A stretch of 64,000 nt of DNA from Lutraria lutraria (Eukaryota > Mollusca > Bivalvia > Venerida > Mactridae): assembly GCA_964023205.1 (NCBI GenBank), contig OZ026843.1:6619029-6683028 (forward strand). The letters are read 5' to 3'. Below, piece by piece: positions 1 to 12,865 of this stretch. The position numbers and the translations under genes were made by a program. Below the pieces are notes generated by a model, which ran no database searches, was not told where the DNA came from, and saw nothing but the letters and a program-made list of their open reading frames with translations. How positions within the stretch are numbered: the first letter of the stretch is position 1; each line of letters starts with the position of its first letter.

Positions 1-3000
1 AATTTTGTTTCCATTCAATTTCTGCATTATCAGACCAATTTTTTCAATTTTATAGCAGGAAGAAAATGTTATGCCAGTGCGCTAAAAGTTATCAGTTAAA
101 TATACTCCAAATTAAATTAGGCATGCAGGCCTGATGCAGAAACACCACCTATAGTGCCCGGATGGCTTTCGACATGTTGTAGCCTTGAGCCTTTAATCAA
201 GTTTTTGCTGGACATAACACAATCATCCTACATGCACCAGTGTTCAGACAAACATAAAAATCAAACAAATGCACCAAGAGTCACTATCAGAACTTAGATC
301 AGAACTTAGCCATACACAAAATGAACTGATTAGGAGATCACTTTCCTTCTTTGAAAATTAGCTTTGATGTGATATATCATGTTTACCAGAAGAATTATTT
401 ATTTGGTTATTCTTTGTTTTTTTTATTCACATAATGACAAAATTCTCAGTACTACTAAACTTAAACTTGATAAGAAGTGAAGTTCGACATGCTCTACTGC
501 ATCCAAACCAATATAAAATAAAATATATCTTGAAAAGAAACATATATCAAATGCTGGAAGTCTAACTAAACACATATATATATAGATGAGAAAATGAGAT
601 AGAAATATACTGATCTTTCTAGTGTGCTGGATATCAAGGGCATCCACATATCACCATCATCCCATTGCATCCACATCAGTTGACCTCGCAAAAGAGAAAA
701 CAGAAGAGCAGTTAGAATGTGATCAAAAGGGGATTAGTAATGTGACACACCCAATTCGATTCCCAGTCATAGCAGGTCATTCCTTTACATGAAATTTAAA
801 AATAAGATATTGATTTTACTCAACACGTTTCACAAGTCTTCTTTCTTGAGAAGTGTCAGTTAGTACTGGTTAGAATACAGTTCAGGAAAACCGGTTAGCT
901 GAATCCTACTCTCCAATTCAGTTTGAAGAGGCATCTTTGTTCAGATCCAGAGGATAAGTTTATGTCAAGTCAATATATTCAATCATGCATTATGTAACAT
1001 GCTCAGCGTATCATCAAGTTTGACACCATCTGAATTTTCCACACTTTCGGAATTACTGGTTCCATCTCTCAATATTCGTCCTTGGTGAAAGCGTCCACAA
1101 ACAACTAGTTTGACAAAGATTCCTTACTTTATTCCTGCTGATGACAACCGCATATACTGTAACCCCTATATAACGATCATATCCAAACAAGCCTACTGGG
1201 TCATGAGTCATTGGACTGGTACGAGGGCCTTTCAACTTGACTGGGACACAGGAAGACAATGAAACAAATATCCACTTTGATGTAAGGAACCTAATATGTA
1301 GTGTAAGCCTATGGACAGCTGACTCTCAGACAAAACCTCAGGCAGACAGATCCGGACTGTGCTTAATGCAATTGAATAATGACAAGCATGAAAAATTTAA
1401 AAATACATGAACACCTGAATATAAAGGTAAATATATAAATATATATGACTGTTTTAGCATGCTGTTTACTTTTGCTTCTACATACAAGTGTTGACTCTTA
1501 GTGCAACCTAATCTACCATCATCTAAGTATAACACTGTGCAAATGACTTCAATTTTAATTCATTATGCAGAAATCACAAATTTTGTTTCCATTCAATTTC
1601 TGCATTATCAGACCAATTTTTTAAATTTTATAGCAGGAAGAAAATGTTATGCCAGTGCGCTAAAAGTTATCAGTTAAATATACTCCAAATTAAATTAGGC
1701 ATGCAGGCCTGATGCAGAAACACCACCTATAGTGCCCGGATGGCTTTCGACATGTTGTAGCCTTGAGCCTTTAATCAAGTTTTTGCTGGACATAACACAA
1801 TCATCCTACATGCACCAGTGTTCAGACAAACATAAAAATCAAACAAATGCACCAAGAGTCACTATCAGAACTTAGATCAGAACTTAGCCATACACAAAAT
1901 GAACTGATTAGGAGATTACTTTCCTTCTTTGAAAATTAGCTTTGATGTGATATATCATGTTTACCAGAAGAATTATTTATTTGGTTATTCTTTGTTTTTT
2001 TTATTCACATAATGACAAAATTCTCAGTACTACTAAACTTAAACTTGATAAGAAGTGAAGTTTGACATGCTCTACTGCATCCAAACCAATATAAAATAAA
2101 ATATATCTTGAAAAGAAACATATATCAAATGCTGGAAGTCTAACTAAACACATATATATATAGATGAGAAAATGAGATAGAAATATACTGATCTTTCTAG
2201 TGTGCTGGATATCAAGGGCATCCACATATCACCATCATCCCATTGCATCCACATCAGTTGACCTCGCAAAAGAGAAAACAGAAGAGCAGTTAGAATGTGA
2301 TCAAAAGGGGATTAGTAATATGACACACCCAATTCGATTCCCAGTCATAGCAGGTCATTCCTTTACATGAAATTTAAAAATAAGATATTTATTTTACTCA
2401 ACACGTTTCACAAGTCATCTTTCTTGAGAAGTGTCAGTTAGTACTGGTTAGAATACAGTTCAGGAAAACCGGTTAGCTGAATCCTACTCTCCAATTCAGT
2501 TTGAAGAGGCATCTTTGTCCAGATCCAGAGGATAAGTTTATGTCAAGTCAATATATTCAATCATGCATTATGTAACATGCTCAGCGTATCATCAAGTTTG
2601 ACACCATCTGAATTTTCCACACTTTCGGAATTACTGGTTCCATCTCTCAATATCTGTCCTTGGTGAAAGCGTCCACAAACAACTAGTTTGACAAAGATTC
2701 CTTACTTTATTCCTGCTGATGACAACCGCATATACTGTAACCCCTATATAACGATCATATCCAAACAAGCCTACTGGGTCATGAGTCATTGGACTGGTAC
2801 GAGGGCCTTTCAACTTGACTGGGACACAGGAAGACAATGAAACAAATGTCCACTTTGATGTAAGGAACCTAATATGTAGTGTAAGCCTATGGACAGCTGA
2901 CTCTCAGACAAAACCTCAGACAGACAGATCCGGACTGTGCTTAATGCAATTGAATAATGACAAGCATGAAAAATTTAAAAATACATGAACACCTGAATAT

Positions 3001-3870
3001 AAAGGTAAATATATTAATATATATGACTGTTTTAGAATGCTGTTTACTTTTGCTTCTACATACAAGTGTTGACTCTTAGTGCAACCTAATCTACCATCAT
3101 CTAAGTATAACACTGTGCAAATGACTTCAATTTTAATTCATTATGCAGAAATCACAAATTTTGTTTCCATTCAATTTCTGCATTATCAGACCAATTTTTT
3201 AAATTTTATAGCAGGAAGAAAATGTTATGCCAGTGCGCTAAAAGTTATCAGTTAAATATACTCCAAATTAAATTAGGCATGCAGGCCTGATGCAGAAACA
3301 CCACCTATAGTGCCCGGATGGCTTTCGACATGTTGTAGCCTTGAGCCTTTAATCAAGTTTTTGCTGGACATAACACAATCATCCTACATGCACCAGTGTT
3401 CAGACAAACATAAAAATCAAACAAATGCACCAAGAGTCACTATCAGAACTTAGATCAGAACTTAGCAATACACAAAATGAACTGATTAGGAGATTACTTT
3501 CCTTCTTTGAAAATTAGCTTTGATGTGATATATCATGTTTACCAGAAGAATTATTTATTTGGTTATTCTTTGTTTTTTTTATTCACATAATGACAAAATT
3601 CTCAGTACTACTAAACTTAAACTTGAGAAGAAGTGAAGTTTGACATGCTCTACTGCATCCAAACCAATATAAAATGAAATATATCTTGAAAAGAAACATA
3701 TATTAAATTCTGGAAGTCTAACTAAACACATATATATATACATATACATGGATGAGAAAATGAGATAGAAATAATATACTGATCTTTCTAGTGTGCTTGA
3801 TATCCAGGGCATCCACATATCACCGTCTTCCCAATTCCCATAGATATCTACATCAGCTGACCTGAAAAGA
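1..3870. repeat. 1578-bp tandem duplication, about 2.5 copies
   Basis: The same sequence recurs at an offset of 1578 bases (for example 423, 2001 and 3579). Copies 1 (1-1578) and 2 (1579-3156) differ at only a few scattered sites. Copy 3 starts at 3157 and diverges from about 3710, with an 8-base length change near 3830, then loses similarity by about 3870. The left end is cut by the window. Each full unit includes a degenerate SINE-like segment (728-912 in copy 1) with a B-box-like AATTCGATTCCC and the tail motif TTAGTACTGGTTAGAATAC. Short minus-strand open segments recur with the copies but their splice phases do not chain, so no gene is called. Confidence 0.95.
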
Positions 3871-3969
3871 GAAAACAGAAGAGCAGTTAGAATGTGGTAA
3901 AAAAGGACAAATACAGAAAAACCTTGAATTTTGAATGACTGATTATCCAAGACCATGCATCATCCAAAT

Positions 3970-4450
3970 GAAATTTTTTTCAAAGAAGAGGGCCAAGATG
4001 ACCCTAGATCGCTCACTGAGAATAAGGCACTATGATTAATGACCAGGTAATACAGTTGAGTTTTCATCTTGTATAACCCAGAGATCAAAACAACAATGAA
4101 GGTATAATACTGTTAAACAAGATAAAACATAGCTAATTTTCTAATCCAAGGGCTCATAACTCTTGAAGTTGTGGTCCGATTCTTATCCAAGACCATAAGG
4201 TCATACACATTCATTGTACATATGATTAGGATCGGTATATAAATGAAGGCGCTAGAGTGTAAACAAACTCAAATATAGCAAATTTACAAAGTCAAGGGCC
4301 CATAACTCTTGAAGTTCTGGTTTGAATCCGCCCATATTCGAACTTGTCAAAGATCTTTTGGTTATACACTTTTACTGAAAATATGATTAGGATTGATGAA
4401 TAAACGAAGGCTAAAGTGTAAAGATGGCCAACAATTCAAAACAAGGGAGG
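3970..4450. repeat. Dispersed element with GAGGGCCAAGATG head and two ~130-bp repeats
   Basis: Starts at a degenerate hairpin AGGGCCAAGATGACCCT followed by ATCGCTCAC. It contains two diverged units (about 4149-4260 and 4290-4430), each with the phrase AACTCTTGAAGTT and ending near GATTAGGAT and a short ATGAAGG/CGAAGG motif. The head is shared with the larger element at 39595, but the body is different. No coding capacity is seen. Confidence 0.6.
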
Positions 4451-4556
4451 TAAATATTGCATATGTAGGTATGTATAAACAAGCAAGGTCATGGTGACAT
4501 TTGACTTAGAGGGTAGACATATGAATTGCATAATAAATGTTATTGTTATTACAAAA

Positions 4557-4819
4557 TACCTCCATTGGCGGCCATCTTAGTTGGCAAATTTCTTATGTGC
4601 TTCATATATGATAAAAAATCAGAAAAGTGGTTATTAAACAACTCTATTATGAAAGATAACTTAATCATGAAGTTATTATTACCATAAACACACCCGGTTT
4701 AAGAAAATGTAATTGTCACATATAAAAATCCTATATTCAGAATTATCAAAACAAAAATGAAAATATCTTCTATCAATCCTTGTTGAATTCGCCAACTAAG
4801 ACGGCAGCCTAGGGAGGTA
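4557..4819. mobile_element. MITE-like element with ~30-bp inverted ends
   Basis: The left end TACCTCCATTGGCGGCCATC is mirrored at the right end by GACGGCAGCCTAGGGAGGTA. The inner parts of the arms (TTAGTTGGC and GCCAACTAA) match exactly. The 263-bp interior is AT-rich and non-coding. A separate direct repeat containing GGGAGGTA and TATGTATAAA occurs at 4444-4482 and 4813-4853. Confidence 0.6.
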
Positions 4820-5174
4820 TACATATTGTAGATGTGGGAACTATGTATAAATTATTTATCAACATACAATAAGTTGTATCTAACCAGTGATGATGTTAAT
4901 TAACTGTAAAGAGGCAAATGTTACGCTACAAGAAAGTTAACGATGGTTTAATGTGATTTTGCGACAGACTAGTACGAAATGGATAAGACCGAAACTGACG
5001 AGGTACGAATCACAGACCACAAACAAAAGCAAACCAATAATTTCATCGAGATTCTAATTCAACAAAACGTTACATAAACCAACAAACTTATGAACAAGAG
5101 TGAAGAATAGCTGTGACAATAATTTTAACCAACCTTAATTAGGACATAAAACCTTCCTTTCACATGAAATACCT

Positions 5175-5232
5175 AAACCGGAAAAGCGCGCTACCACAAC
5201 ATTTCACTTCCGGTTATAATTAATTGACCAAT
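5175..5232. promoter_or_regulatory. ETS palindrome plus CCAAT box (promoter-like cluster)
   Basis: AAACCGGAA (5175-5183) and TTCCGGTT (5208-5215) form inverted ETS-type sites around a GC-rich core with GCGCGC, and CCAAT lies at 5228-5232. Such combinations occur in housekeeping promoters. No transcript or first exon could be tied to it, so this is only a sequence match. Confidence 0.25.
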
Positions 5233-5453
5233 CATCTTCAAGATCAAAAACCTATACCCTACTAAACTGAGTAATGAATAAATATTAAGTGAACAATTGA
5301 TCTAAAATAAGTGAGATGCAGGTTTCTCCTAATTCATTTGTTTTAACCAAAATGAAATAAAGTAGGCCTACTATCAATAAATATTTATATTTGTTGGTTA
5401 CAATGGCTGAATAATATAAACGCTCACATACATATGTAGTATAAATTGTTCCT

Positions 5454-5554
5454 TCATCGTAATTCTGTCTGGATGTCCACTGTTACATTCCCACCATGGT
5501 CTTGAGGCTTGTGAAGCTCACGCCAATCTGTATAATCCAGCACATGGTGACAAC
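5454..5554 (-). other. Possible orphan exon, not recognised
   Basis: A strong acceptor tttgtcttcaaag is followed by open sequence in two frames. One frame gives 32 residues ending IQTELR then TGA; another gives a shorter hydrophobic peptide ending TMVGM then TAA. No upstream partner exon was found, and the peptide is not recognised. On the plus strand the same stretch holds a 27-codon ORF with a good Kozak context (CCACCATGG at 5492-5500). It may be the last exon of an unseen gene, or chance. Confidence 0.2.
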
Positions 5555-6651
5555 CTTTGAAGACAAAACAAAAAACATGTAACCAGAACTTTCAGTGAAT
5601 GGGAAACTATATTCTTGCAGTATTTTTTAAGAGAAATATGTGGACTCCACGCACTGATTCTTGTATTTACAAACTTATAGTTTCTTGTCAATGTCGTTAA
5701 AATAAGTAGACTCCTTTAAATAGACATCTTAATTATTCACAAATAATAGAAATCACAGAAAGTTATGCTATTCATTGGCCAAATTAAATTCCATATACCA
5801 GAGATATAGATACCAAGCTTATTCACAACCAAATTAAGAGAACACATGTATATAAACAACAAGCAAATATCAAATAATTCAAATTCAACCTTTTTTTCGG
5901 AGAAACGAAATAAATGTTAAACATAAATATTATACAAACCACGTCTGTTGATATAATTAATACACTTTTCACACAAATGTAGAATAATATAATCGTGTAT
6001 CTTTACGTCCGTTCTATTCGTTTTATTGGGCACTTCTGTGGTTGCCCGCGAAAATGATTATCTGATTTACTCAAACTAGCCTTGAATGGCTTAAAAGAAA
6101 TATCATTGGTCGAGGCAGAAATTTCTTTGTCCATTTTTTGTGTTGTAAAACGCTCACACAGAAGCACGTGTTTCGGACTAACTGGTTTTTTCGTGTAGAA
6201 AATTTAAAGTTACATGGATTTATCATAGCCTAGGGCACCAAGTCTTGTTATTTGTGAGATTACAGTTGCGTTTAAAACTACAACAATAACAATAATACAA
6301 TGTATATACTTAACTACCCATACACGTAGATTACAAAAAAAACTCACATCCATGTGAATTATTGTCCCTGTAAAAATTAGGTATCAGCATTTCAAGTCAT
6401 TAATTTACAAATTCGACAAGCCTGGGAACAATAGTGAGGATTCATTGACTGTTCTGAAATAGATGCAGACGACATGACAATTAACACGCAAATTGATATG
6501 AACGCACGGAAGTTGCGTGAAGAGAAGTTTTGCCATTTATTTTAGTAAACATTAATAAAATCACGATAGGTCGGTACATCAAGGTTTGATTCCCTGTTGT
6601 CTTATTACAGTGTGATTGCAAAAACAAAGAGAGAGAAAAAAACAGTTAGGT

Positions 6652-6860
6652 ACGGTGACCGGATCACCTTACCAGTTTTCATGGAATCTATTATAATCAG
6701 CACTAACTTACCCTTCCACAAGGAACCGACATCTTCTTCACACATGAAGGAAATCGACGTTTCTGTCAATTTTTCCTGTGGCGACCGAGATTCGAACCCG
6801 ACTTGAAAGCCGGGCTAGAATTCCAAACCACTAACAAATGGACACCGGTGGTGGTCTACT
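6652..6860 (-). mobile_element. tRNA-derived SINE
   Basis: On the minus strand it begins GACCACCACCGGTG, has an A-box-like segment with GTTAGTGG, and a B box GGGTTCGAATCTC. These are followed by a tail with GTCGGTTCCTTGTGGAAGG, GTTAGTGCTG and GAAAACTGGTAAGG, a tail shared with other SINEs in the window. No coding ORF belongs here. Confidence 0.7.
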
Positions 6861-7861
6861 GTAGTCTTACAGACGTAGGTTCTCATTAATTCAGACAAGA
6901 GTAGATCATACTTAGTCGATGATCTCATGAATTATTCTTTATTATTCTTGTTACGCTCTCAAACGATATTCATGTATAGATTGTTTTTCAGAGGATGGAA
7001 TTTGGCCAGCATCAAAAGCGTTTAATGCTTGGTAATGTTTTGTGAACCCCTGAAAACCGAAATTCACTGAACATCGTACGATTTTTCAAAACCCTTTTTC
7101 TTCGGAATTTATCAAAAGTTCTCTGTAAACCGGCATTCTAATAACCCGAACTTATGGCCCAGTCCAGACGGGGTCCGGTATTCGGGATTTTAGTCTGTAT
7201 ATTGTCTAATACAATAGTGAATGGAAGTGGTATCACTAGTGAACAATTTGTCTTGTTCATTATTTAAAATTAGTTGTTACATAATTTTGGGAATTACAAC
7301 CGAACTTAACACGTTTCATAATTACAATAATTAGCTTACCGCTGTTTTTCAATCCGCCAGCAATACATTCTAACTGAGAAAGAAGGCGAATTTCAATAAA
7401 TTGTCGATGCTAATACTAGTACATGTACGTTAATAATACTAAAATTTATTTTATTTCTTTTGAACATATCGATTTTTTTCTGTAAATGTCTTTTAACAAT
7501 TCTTCTGATAGTTTCATGTTTTTAATGATAGTCTGCATATGAGTAATACTGAGTAATACGTAAGTTCCTGTTTTTTATGGTAGGTATTTTTTTTATCTAT
7601 TAGTTACATAGTATGTGATTTTATTGTATTGATATCTATTATATCGATGTCTGATAACTCCAAGGTAATAACTGTGACCAACATATACTTACTTGTGTAG
7701 ACCCTATATATTGATTTACGAAAAAATAATTCAGCGAAAGAAATTATGGGTTCATATAATGAGCATGGATTCTTTGAAAAAGTACATATTTTTTTTAACT
7801 CCAGGAAAACTGGTCGGGTTGCATGGCTAACTAACCGCCTATGCATAACTGACATACTATG

Positions 7862-7989
7862 TACAGTCAAACCTGTCAACATAGGCCACCCTTGTGAATG
7901 GCAAAATGTGACCTTTATTGCCAGATGACCTTTATTTGGAGGTCATTTTGTTCTATATAATCAATGACGCTAGTGCTAACTTGACTGTA
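7862..7989. mobile_element. TA-CAGT inverted-repeat element, copy 1
   Basis: Begins TACAGTCAAACCTGTCAAC and ends CTTGACTGTA. The body contains GGCCACCCTTGTGAATGG and GACCTTTATTGCCAG phrases shared with the copies at 24345, 37330, 46212, 51048 and 60043. TA plus CAGT ends fit Tc1/mariner-derived MITEs. It is shorter than the other copies, with an internal deletion near its right end. Confidence 0.75.
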
Positions 7990-8417
7990 TGTTTTTCATC
8001 AACCTGTGGAAATCACTGCGTTCATTAGTTATAAAGCAACATATCGTACCATCATTGCCGTATTGTAGGCATAACACCATCCTTATATCAGAACTGATAA
8101 GCTGTTGACATCACTGTGTGCTTGTCTAATATACTGCCATTGTGATTCATCAGATTATTTAATCTTATATGATTCCCACCTGGGAACTCAAAATACAAGC
8201 CTGGGAATGTGAAGGAGAAGATTTTACAAATCTGCATTATACATTTACATGAACTCTCATGGGGTTTCTTGGTTAATTCATTGTTAGTTTTTTTGTGCAT
8301 TTCATAAGCGCTTCAATGGTGATGGACTTATAAGTTTATGCCAATAAATAATTTGACTTGTCTTGAAAAAAGTGTCCTATCGGTATATGTACATGCATAA
8401 ATTGTAACATATATTGC

Positions 8418-11400
8418 ACTGTGTTACCGATGTTTACAGCTGTCTGATCGGACATTTTGTGTCAATATACGCAAGACTTTGTTAACTCTGTACCAATGTA
8501 TACAGACGACGGCGTTGTCAATGTTTGCAGATGGCTGTGTTACCAATGTATACAGACGGCTGCGTAGTCATTGTTTGCAGATGGCTGTGTTAAAATGTAT
8601 ACATGTGGCTGCGTTGTCAATGTTTGCAGATGGCTGTGTTACCAATGAATAAAGATGGATGCATTGTCAATGTTTGCAGATGGCTGTGTTATCAATGAAT
8701 AAAAATGGATGCATTGTCAATGTTTGCAGATGGCTGTGTTATCAATGAATAAAAATGGATGCATTGTCAATGTTTGCAGATGGCTGTGTTATCAATGAAT
8801 AAAGATGGATGCATTGTCAATGTTTGCAGATGGCTGTGTTATCAATGAATACAAATGGATGCATTGTCAATGTTTGCAGATGGCTGTGTTATCAATGAAT
8901 AAAGATGGATGCATTGTCAATGTTTGCAGATGGCTGTGTTATCAATGAATAAAAATGGATGCATTGTCAATGTTTGCAGATGGCTGTGTTATCAATGAAT
9001 AAAGATGGATGCATTGTCAATGTTTGCAGATGGCTGTGTTATCAATGAATAAAAATGGATGCATTGTCAATGTTTGCAGATGGCTGTGTTATCAATGAAT
9101 AAAGATGGATGCATTGTCAATGTTTGCAGATGGCTGTGTTATCAATGAATAAAAATGGATGCATTGTCAATGTTTGCAGATGGCTGTGTTATCAATGAAT
9201 AAAAATGGATACATTGTCAATGTTTGCAGATGGCTGTGTTACCAATGAATAAAGATGGATGCATTGTCAATGTTTGCAGATGGCTGTGTTATCAATGAAT
9301 AAAGATGGATGCATTGTCAATGTTTGCAGATGGCTGTGTTATCAATGAATAAAGATGGATGCATTGTCAATGTTTGCAGATGGCTGTGTTATCAATGAAT
9401 AAAAATGGATGCATTGTCAATGTTTGCAGATGGCTGTGTTATCAATGAATACAAATGGATGCATTGTCAATGTTTGCAGATGGCTGTGTTATCAATGAAT
9501 AAAGATGGATGCATTGTCAATGTTTGCAGATGGCTGTGTTATCAATGAATAAAGATGGATGCATTGTCAATGTTTGCAGATGGCTGTGTTATCAATGAAT
9601 AAAGATGGATGCATTGTCAATGTTTGCAGATGGCTGTGTTATCAATGAATAAAGATGGATGCATTGTCAATGTTTGCAGATGGCTGTGTTATCAATGAAT
9701 ACAAATGGATGCATTGTCAATGTTTGCAGATGGCTGTGTTATCAATGAATAAAGATGGATGCATTGTCAATGTTTGCAGATGGCTGTGTTATCAATGAAT
9801 AAAAATGGATGCATTGTCAATGTTTGCAGATGGCTGTGTTATCAATGAATAAAAATGGATGCATTGTCAATGTTTGCAGATGGCTGTGTTATCAATGAAT
9901 AAAAATGGATGCATTGTCAATGTTTGCAGATGGCTGTGTTATCAATGAATAAAAATGGATGCATTGTCAATGTTTGCAGATGGCTGTGTTATCAATGAAT
10001 AAAAATGGATGCATTGTCAATGTTAGCAGATGGCTGTGTTATCAATGAATAAAAATGGATGCATTGTCAATGTTTGCAGATGGCTGTGTTATCAATGAAT
10101 AAAAATGGATGCATTGTCAATGTTTGCAGATGGCTGTGTTATCAATGAATAAAAATGGATGCATTGTCAATGTTTGCAGATGGCTGTGTTATCAATGAAT
10201 AAAAATGGATGCATTGTCAATGTTTGCAGATGGCTGTGTTATCAATGAATAAAAATGGATGCATTGTCAATGTTTGCAGATGGCTGTGTTATCAATGAAT
10301 AAAAATGGATGCATTGTCAATGTTTGCAGATGGCTGTGTTATCAATGAATAAAAATGGATGCATTGTCAATGTTTGCAGATGGCTGTGTTATCAATGAAT
10401 AAAAATGGATGCATTGTCAATGTTTGCAGATGGCTGTGTTATCAATGAATAAAGATGGATGCATTGTCAATGTTTGCAGATGGCTGTGTTATCAATGAAT
10501 AAAAATGGATGCATTGTCAATGTTTGCAGATGGCTGTGTTATCAATGAATAAAAATGGATGCATTGTCAATGTTTGCAGATGGCTGTGTTATCAATGAAT
10601 AAAAATGGATGCATTGTCAATGTTAGCAGATGGCTGTGTTACCAATGAATAAAGATGGATGCATTGTCAATGTTTGCAGATGGCTGTGTTATCAATGAAT
10701 AAAAATGGATGCATTGTCAATGTTTGCAGATGGCTGTGTTATCAATGTATACATGTGGCTGCGTTGTCAGTATTTGCAGATGGCTGTGTTATCAATGAAT
10801 AAAAATGGATGCATTGTCAATGTTTGCAGATGGCTGTGTTATCAATGTATACATGTGGCTGCGTTGTCAATGTTTGCAGATGGCTGTGTTATCAATGAAT
10901 AAAAATGGATGCATTGTCAATGTTTGCAGATGGCTGTGTTATCAATGAATAAAAATGGATGCATTGTCAATGTTAGCAGATGGCTGTGTTACCAATGTAT
11001 ACATGTGGCTGCGTTGTCAATGTTTGCAGATGGCTGTGTTACCAATGAATAAAGATGGATGCATTGTCAATGTTTGCAGATGGCTGTGTTATCAATGAAT
11101 AAAGATGGATGCATTGTCAATGTTTGCAGATGGCTGTGTTATCAATGAATAAAAATGGATGCATTGTCAATGTTAGCAGATGGCTGTGTTATCAATGAAT
11201 AAAAATGGATGCATTGTCAATGTTAGCAGATGGCTGTGTTATCAATGAATAAAAATGGATGCATTGTCAATGTTAGCAGATGGCTGTGTTACCAATGTAT
11301 GCAGATGGCTGCATTGTCAGTGTTTGCAGTTGGCTGTGTTACCTAATGTACGCTGCATTGTCAAAGTTTGCAGATGGCTGTGTTACCAATGTACACAGAT

Positions 11401-11625
11401 GGCTGCATTGTCAGTATTTGCAGATAGTTGCATTGTCAATGTTAATGCAGATGGCTGCATTTCCAATGTTTGCAGATGGCTGTGTTTACACTGTATTACA
11501 GATGGCTACATTACCAATGTATGGTTCAGGCTGTATTACACTTTGATGTTAATGCATACTGTTCGTTGTGTAGGCAATATTGCCAATATGTTATTTAGCT
11601 GTGTTGTCAATATGTAGCCAATGTA
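8418..11625. repeat. 50-bp satellite array (dimer of a 25-bp monomer), more than 50 copies
   Basis: From about 8610 to 11290 a 50-bp unit repeats almost perfectly. It is made of two diverged 25-bp halves, one starting CAATGTTTGCAGATGG and one starting CAATGAATAAAAATGG. At both edges (8418-8640 and 11290-11625) the units are degenerate and the two halves are much more alike. Single-base variants (AAAG, AAAA, ACAA before ATGG; TGTTAGC for TGTTTGC) mark individual units. Open frames over it are artefacts; the canonical unit has an in-frame TAA. Confidence 0.97.
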
Positions 11626-11781
11626 AATTGTGCGTATTGTTTGTTCCAAATACATGCAACATCATCAAGTTCATCCTAGATATATAAATAATCTAGAAAT
11701 GTATGCTAAATACATAGGACATACATGTATGACTAGAGAACAGTTATAAAAGACAAACAAATATCAGTAATTTTTATAAAA

Positions 11782-11787
11782 TTTATT
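11782..11787 (-). terminator. Candidate polyadenylation signal AATAAA
   Basis: TTTATT on the plus strand reads AATAAA on the gene strand. It is the first canonical signal I found downstream of the TANC stop codon, and no ATTAAA variant was noticed before it. Cleavage would be expected about 10-30 bases to the left, ending the gene some 140 bases before the satellite. Confidence 0.4.
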
Positions 11788-12865
11788 TATCTTTTTTCAA
11801 TTTAACAAGTTCATTTACTACTTTTCACATTAATGCTTGTATTCACAACCCCATTTGGTCACAGACTGACACACCATGGAATCACATATCTTCCCTCCAG
11901 TGCAACAAAGAAGTAACATTTTCTTTACATATATATGGATATACGACCTTGTTGCTCTGAAGAAATAGTTTTTTCAATTTTATAAATAGAATTGTACAAA
12001 CTTCAATAAAGTAACCAAAGCAATAAATCTTCATAATACAACAAATCTAAAGCTTGACGCAAAACAATTGTAACCTCTTTATAAAAAGATACAACAGACT
12101 TGCATGGAACTCTCAATATACCCTAGTTAAATTGTCTTAATATATAAATTGAAGACTATATACATGTAACAGCTTTTCCATGATCATGAATTATACAGAA
12201 AAATAAAATAATTACAATGAAAGCAATATAATAGTTTACATACCACACTTTTGCTCTAAGTATAAAAAAATTGCCTTGGTGTGGTACAAGTTGGGTTCAT
12301 CTAAAAAGTGATATCTTAATGTACCCAAATACTAAGATGTAATTATAAACACACATATGGTATCGCCAACAAACTTATTTGTCTTCACTTCTTCCAATTA
12401 GCAACTTTCATTAGTGTGATATGATATCATTTAAACAAAGCACCAAAATAATACATCTAATTAGCATGGCTTAATTTAGGATGAGTATACATGTATGTTG
12501 AAATTAAAAAATGGTAAAACAAAAATATGAAAATATTTCCCTTAGAATGAATTAAATGTTCCAGTTATCAGACTTGATATAAAACGAATAATATGACTTA
12601 GCACTTAAAATTTGAAATAAAATTTGACAATATAAAGTACACTTACACTAATTAAAATACAAATGCTAGTAAGAAAGCAATTCTACAATAAAATGATAAA
12701 GAAAACAATGGTGAATGCTGATATAAAAACAAATAAATAATTTAACTTTAAACAATATTTTGATTGCTATCGAAACTGCATGAAGAGGTTTAGTTCCTAA
12801 ACCAAATGCAAATCTTCAAATTAATGGTAAAATTTACCCCAGAGTCTGTCACACAAACTACATTT

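Larger units (their letters stand above)
4820..8417. other. Intergenic stretch
   Basis: Between the 1578-bp duplication and the satellite I see the MITE, the ETS cluster, the possible orphan exon, one SINE and one CAGT-type element (all listed). The remainder is AT-rich sequence with no convincing gene. A CG-containing patch near 5995-6060 is too small to call a CpG island. Confidence 0.5.

Noticed and set aside
2706..3112. Exon-like minus-strand segments in the 1578-bp unit (3048-3112, 2706-2818, and 3780-3861 in copy 3)
   Set aside because: Each has a plausible acceptor, donor and open frame, but all enter in phase 1 or 2 and leave in phase 0, so they cannot be joined in any order. The 3780-3861 segment is frameshifted in the other copies. 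I do not recognise the peptides.
10705..11617. Plus-strand ORFs over the satellite
   Set aside because: The canonical 50-bp unit shifts frame and contains a TAA; open stretches occur only where variant units remove it.
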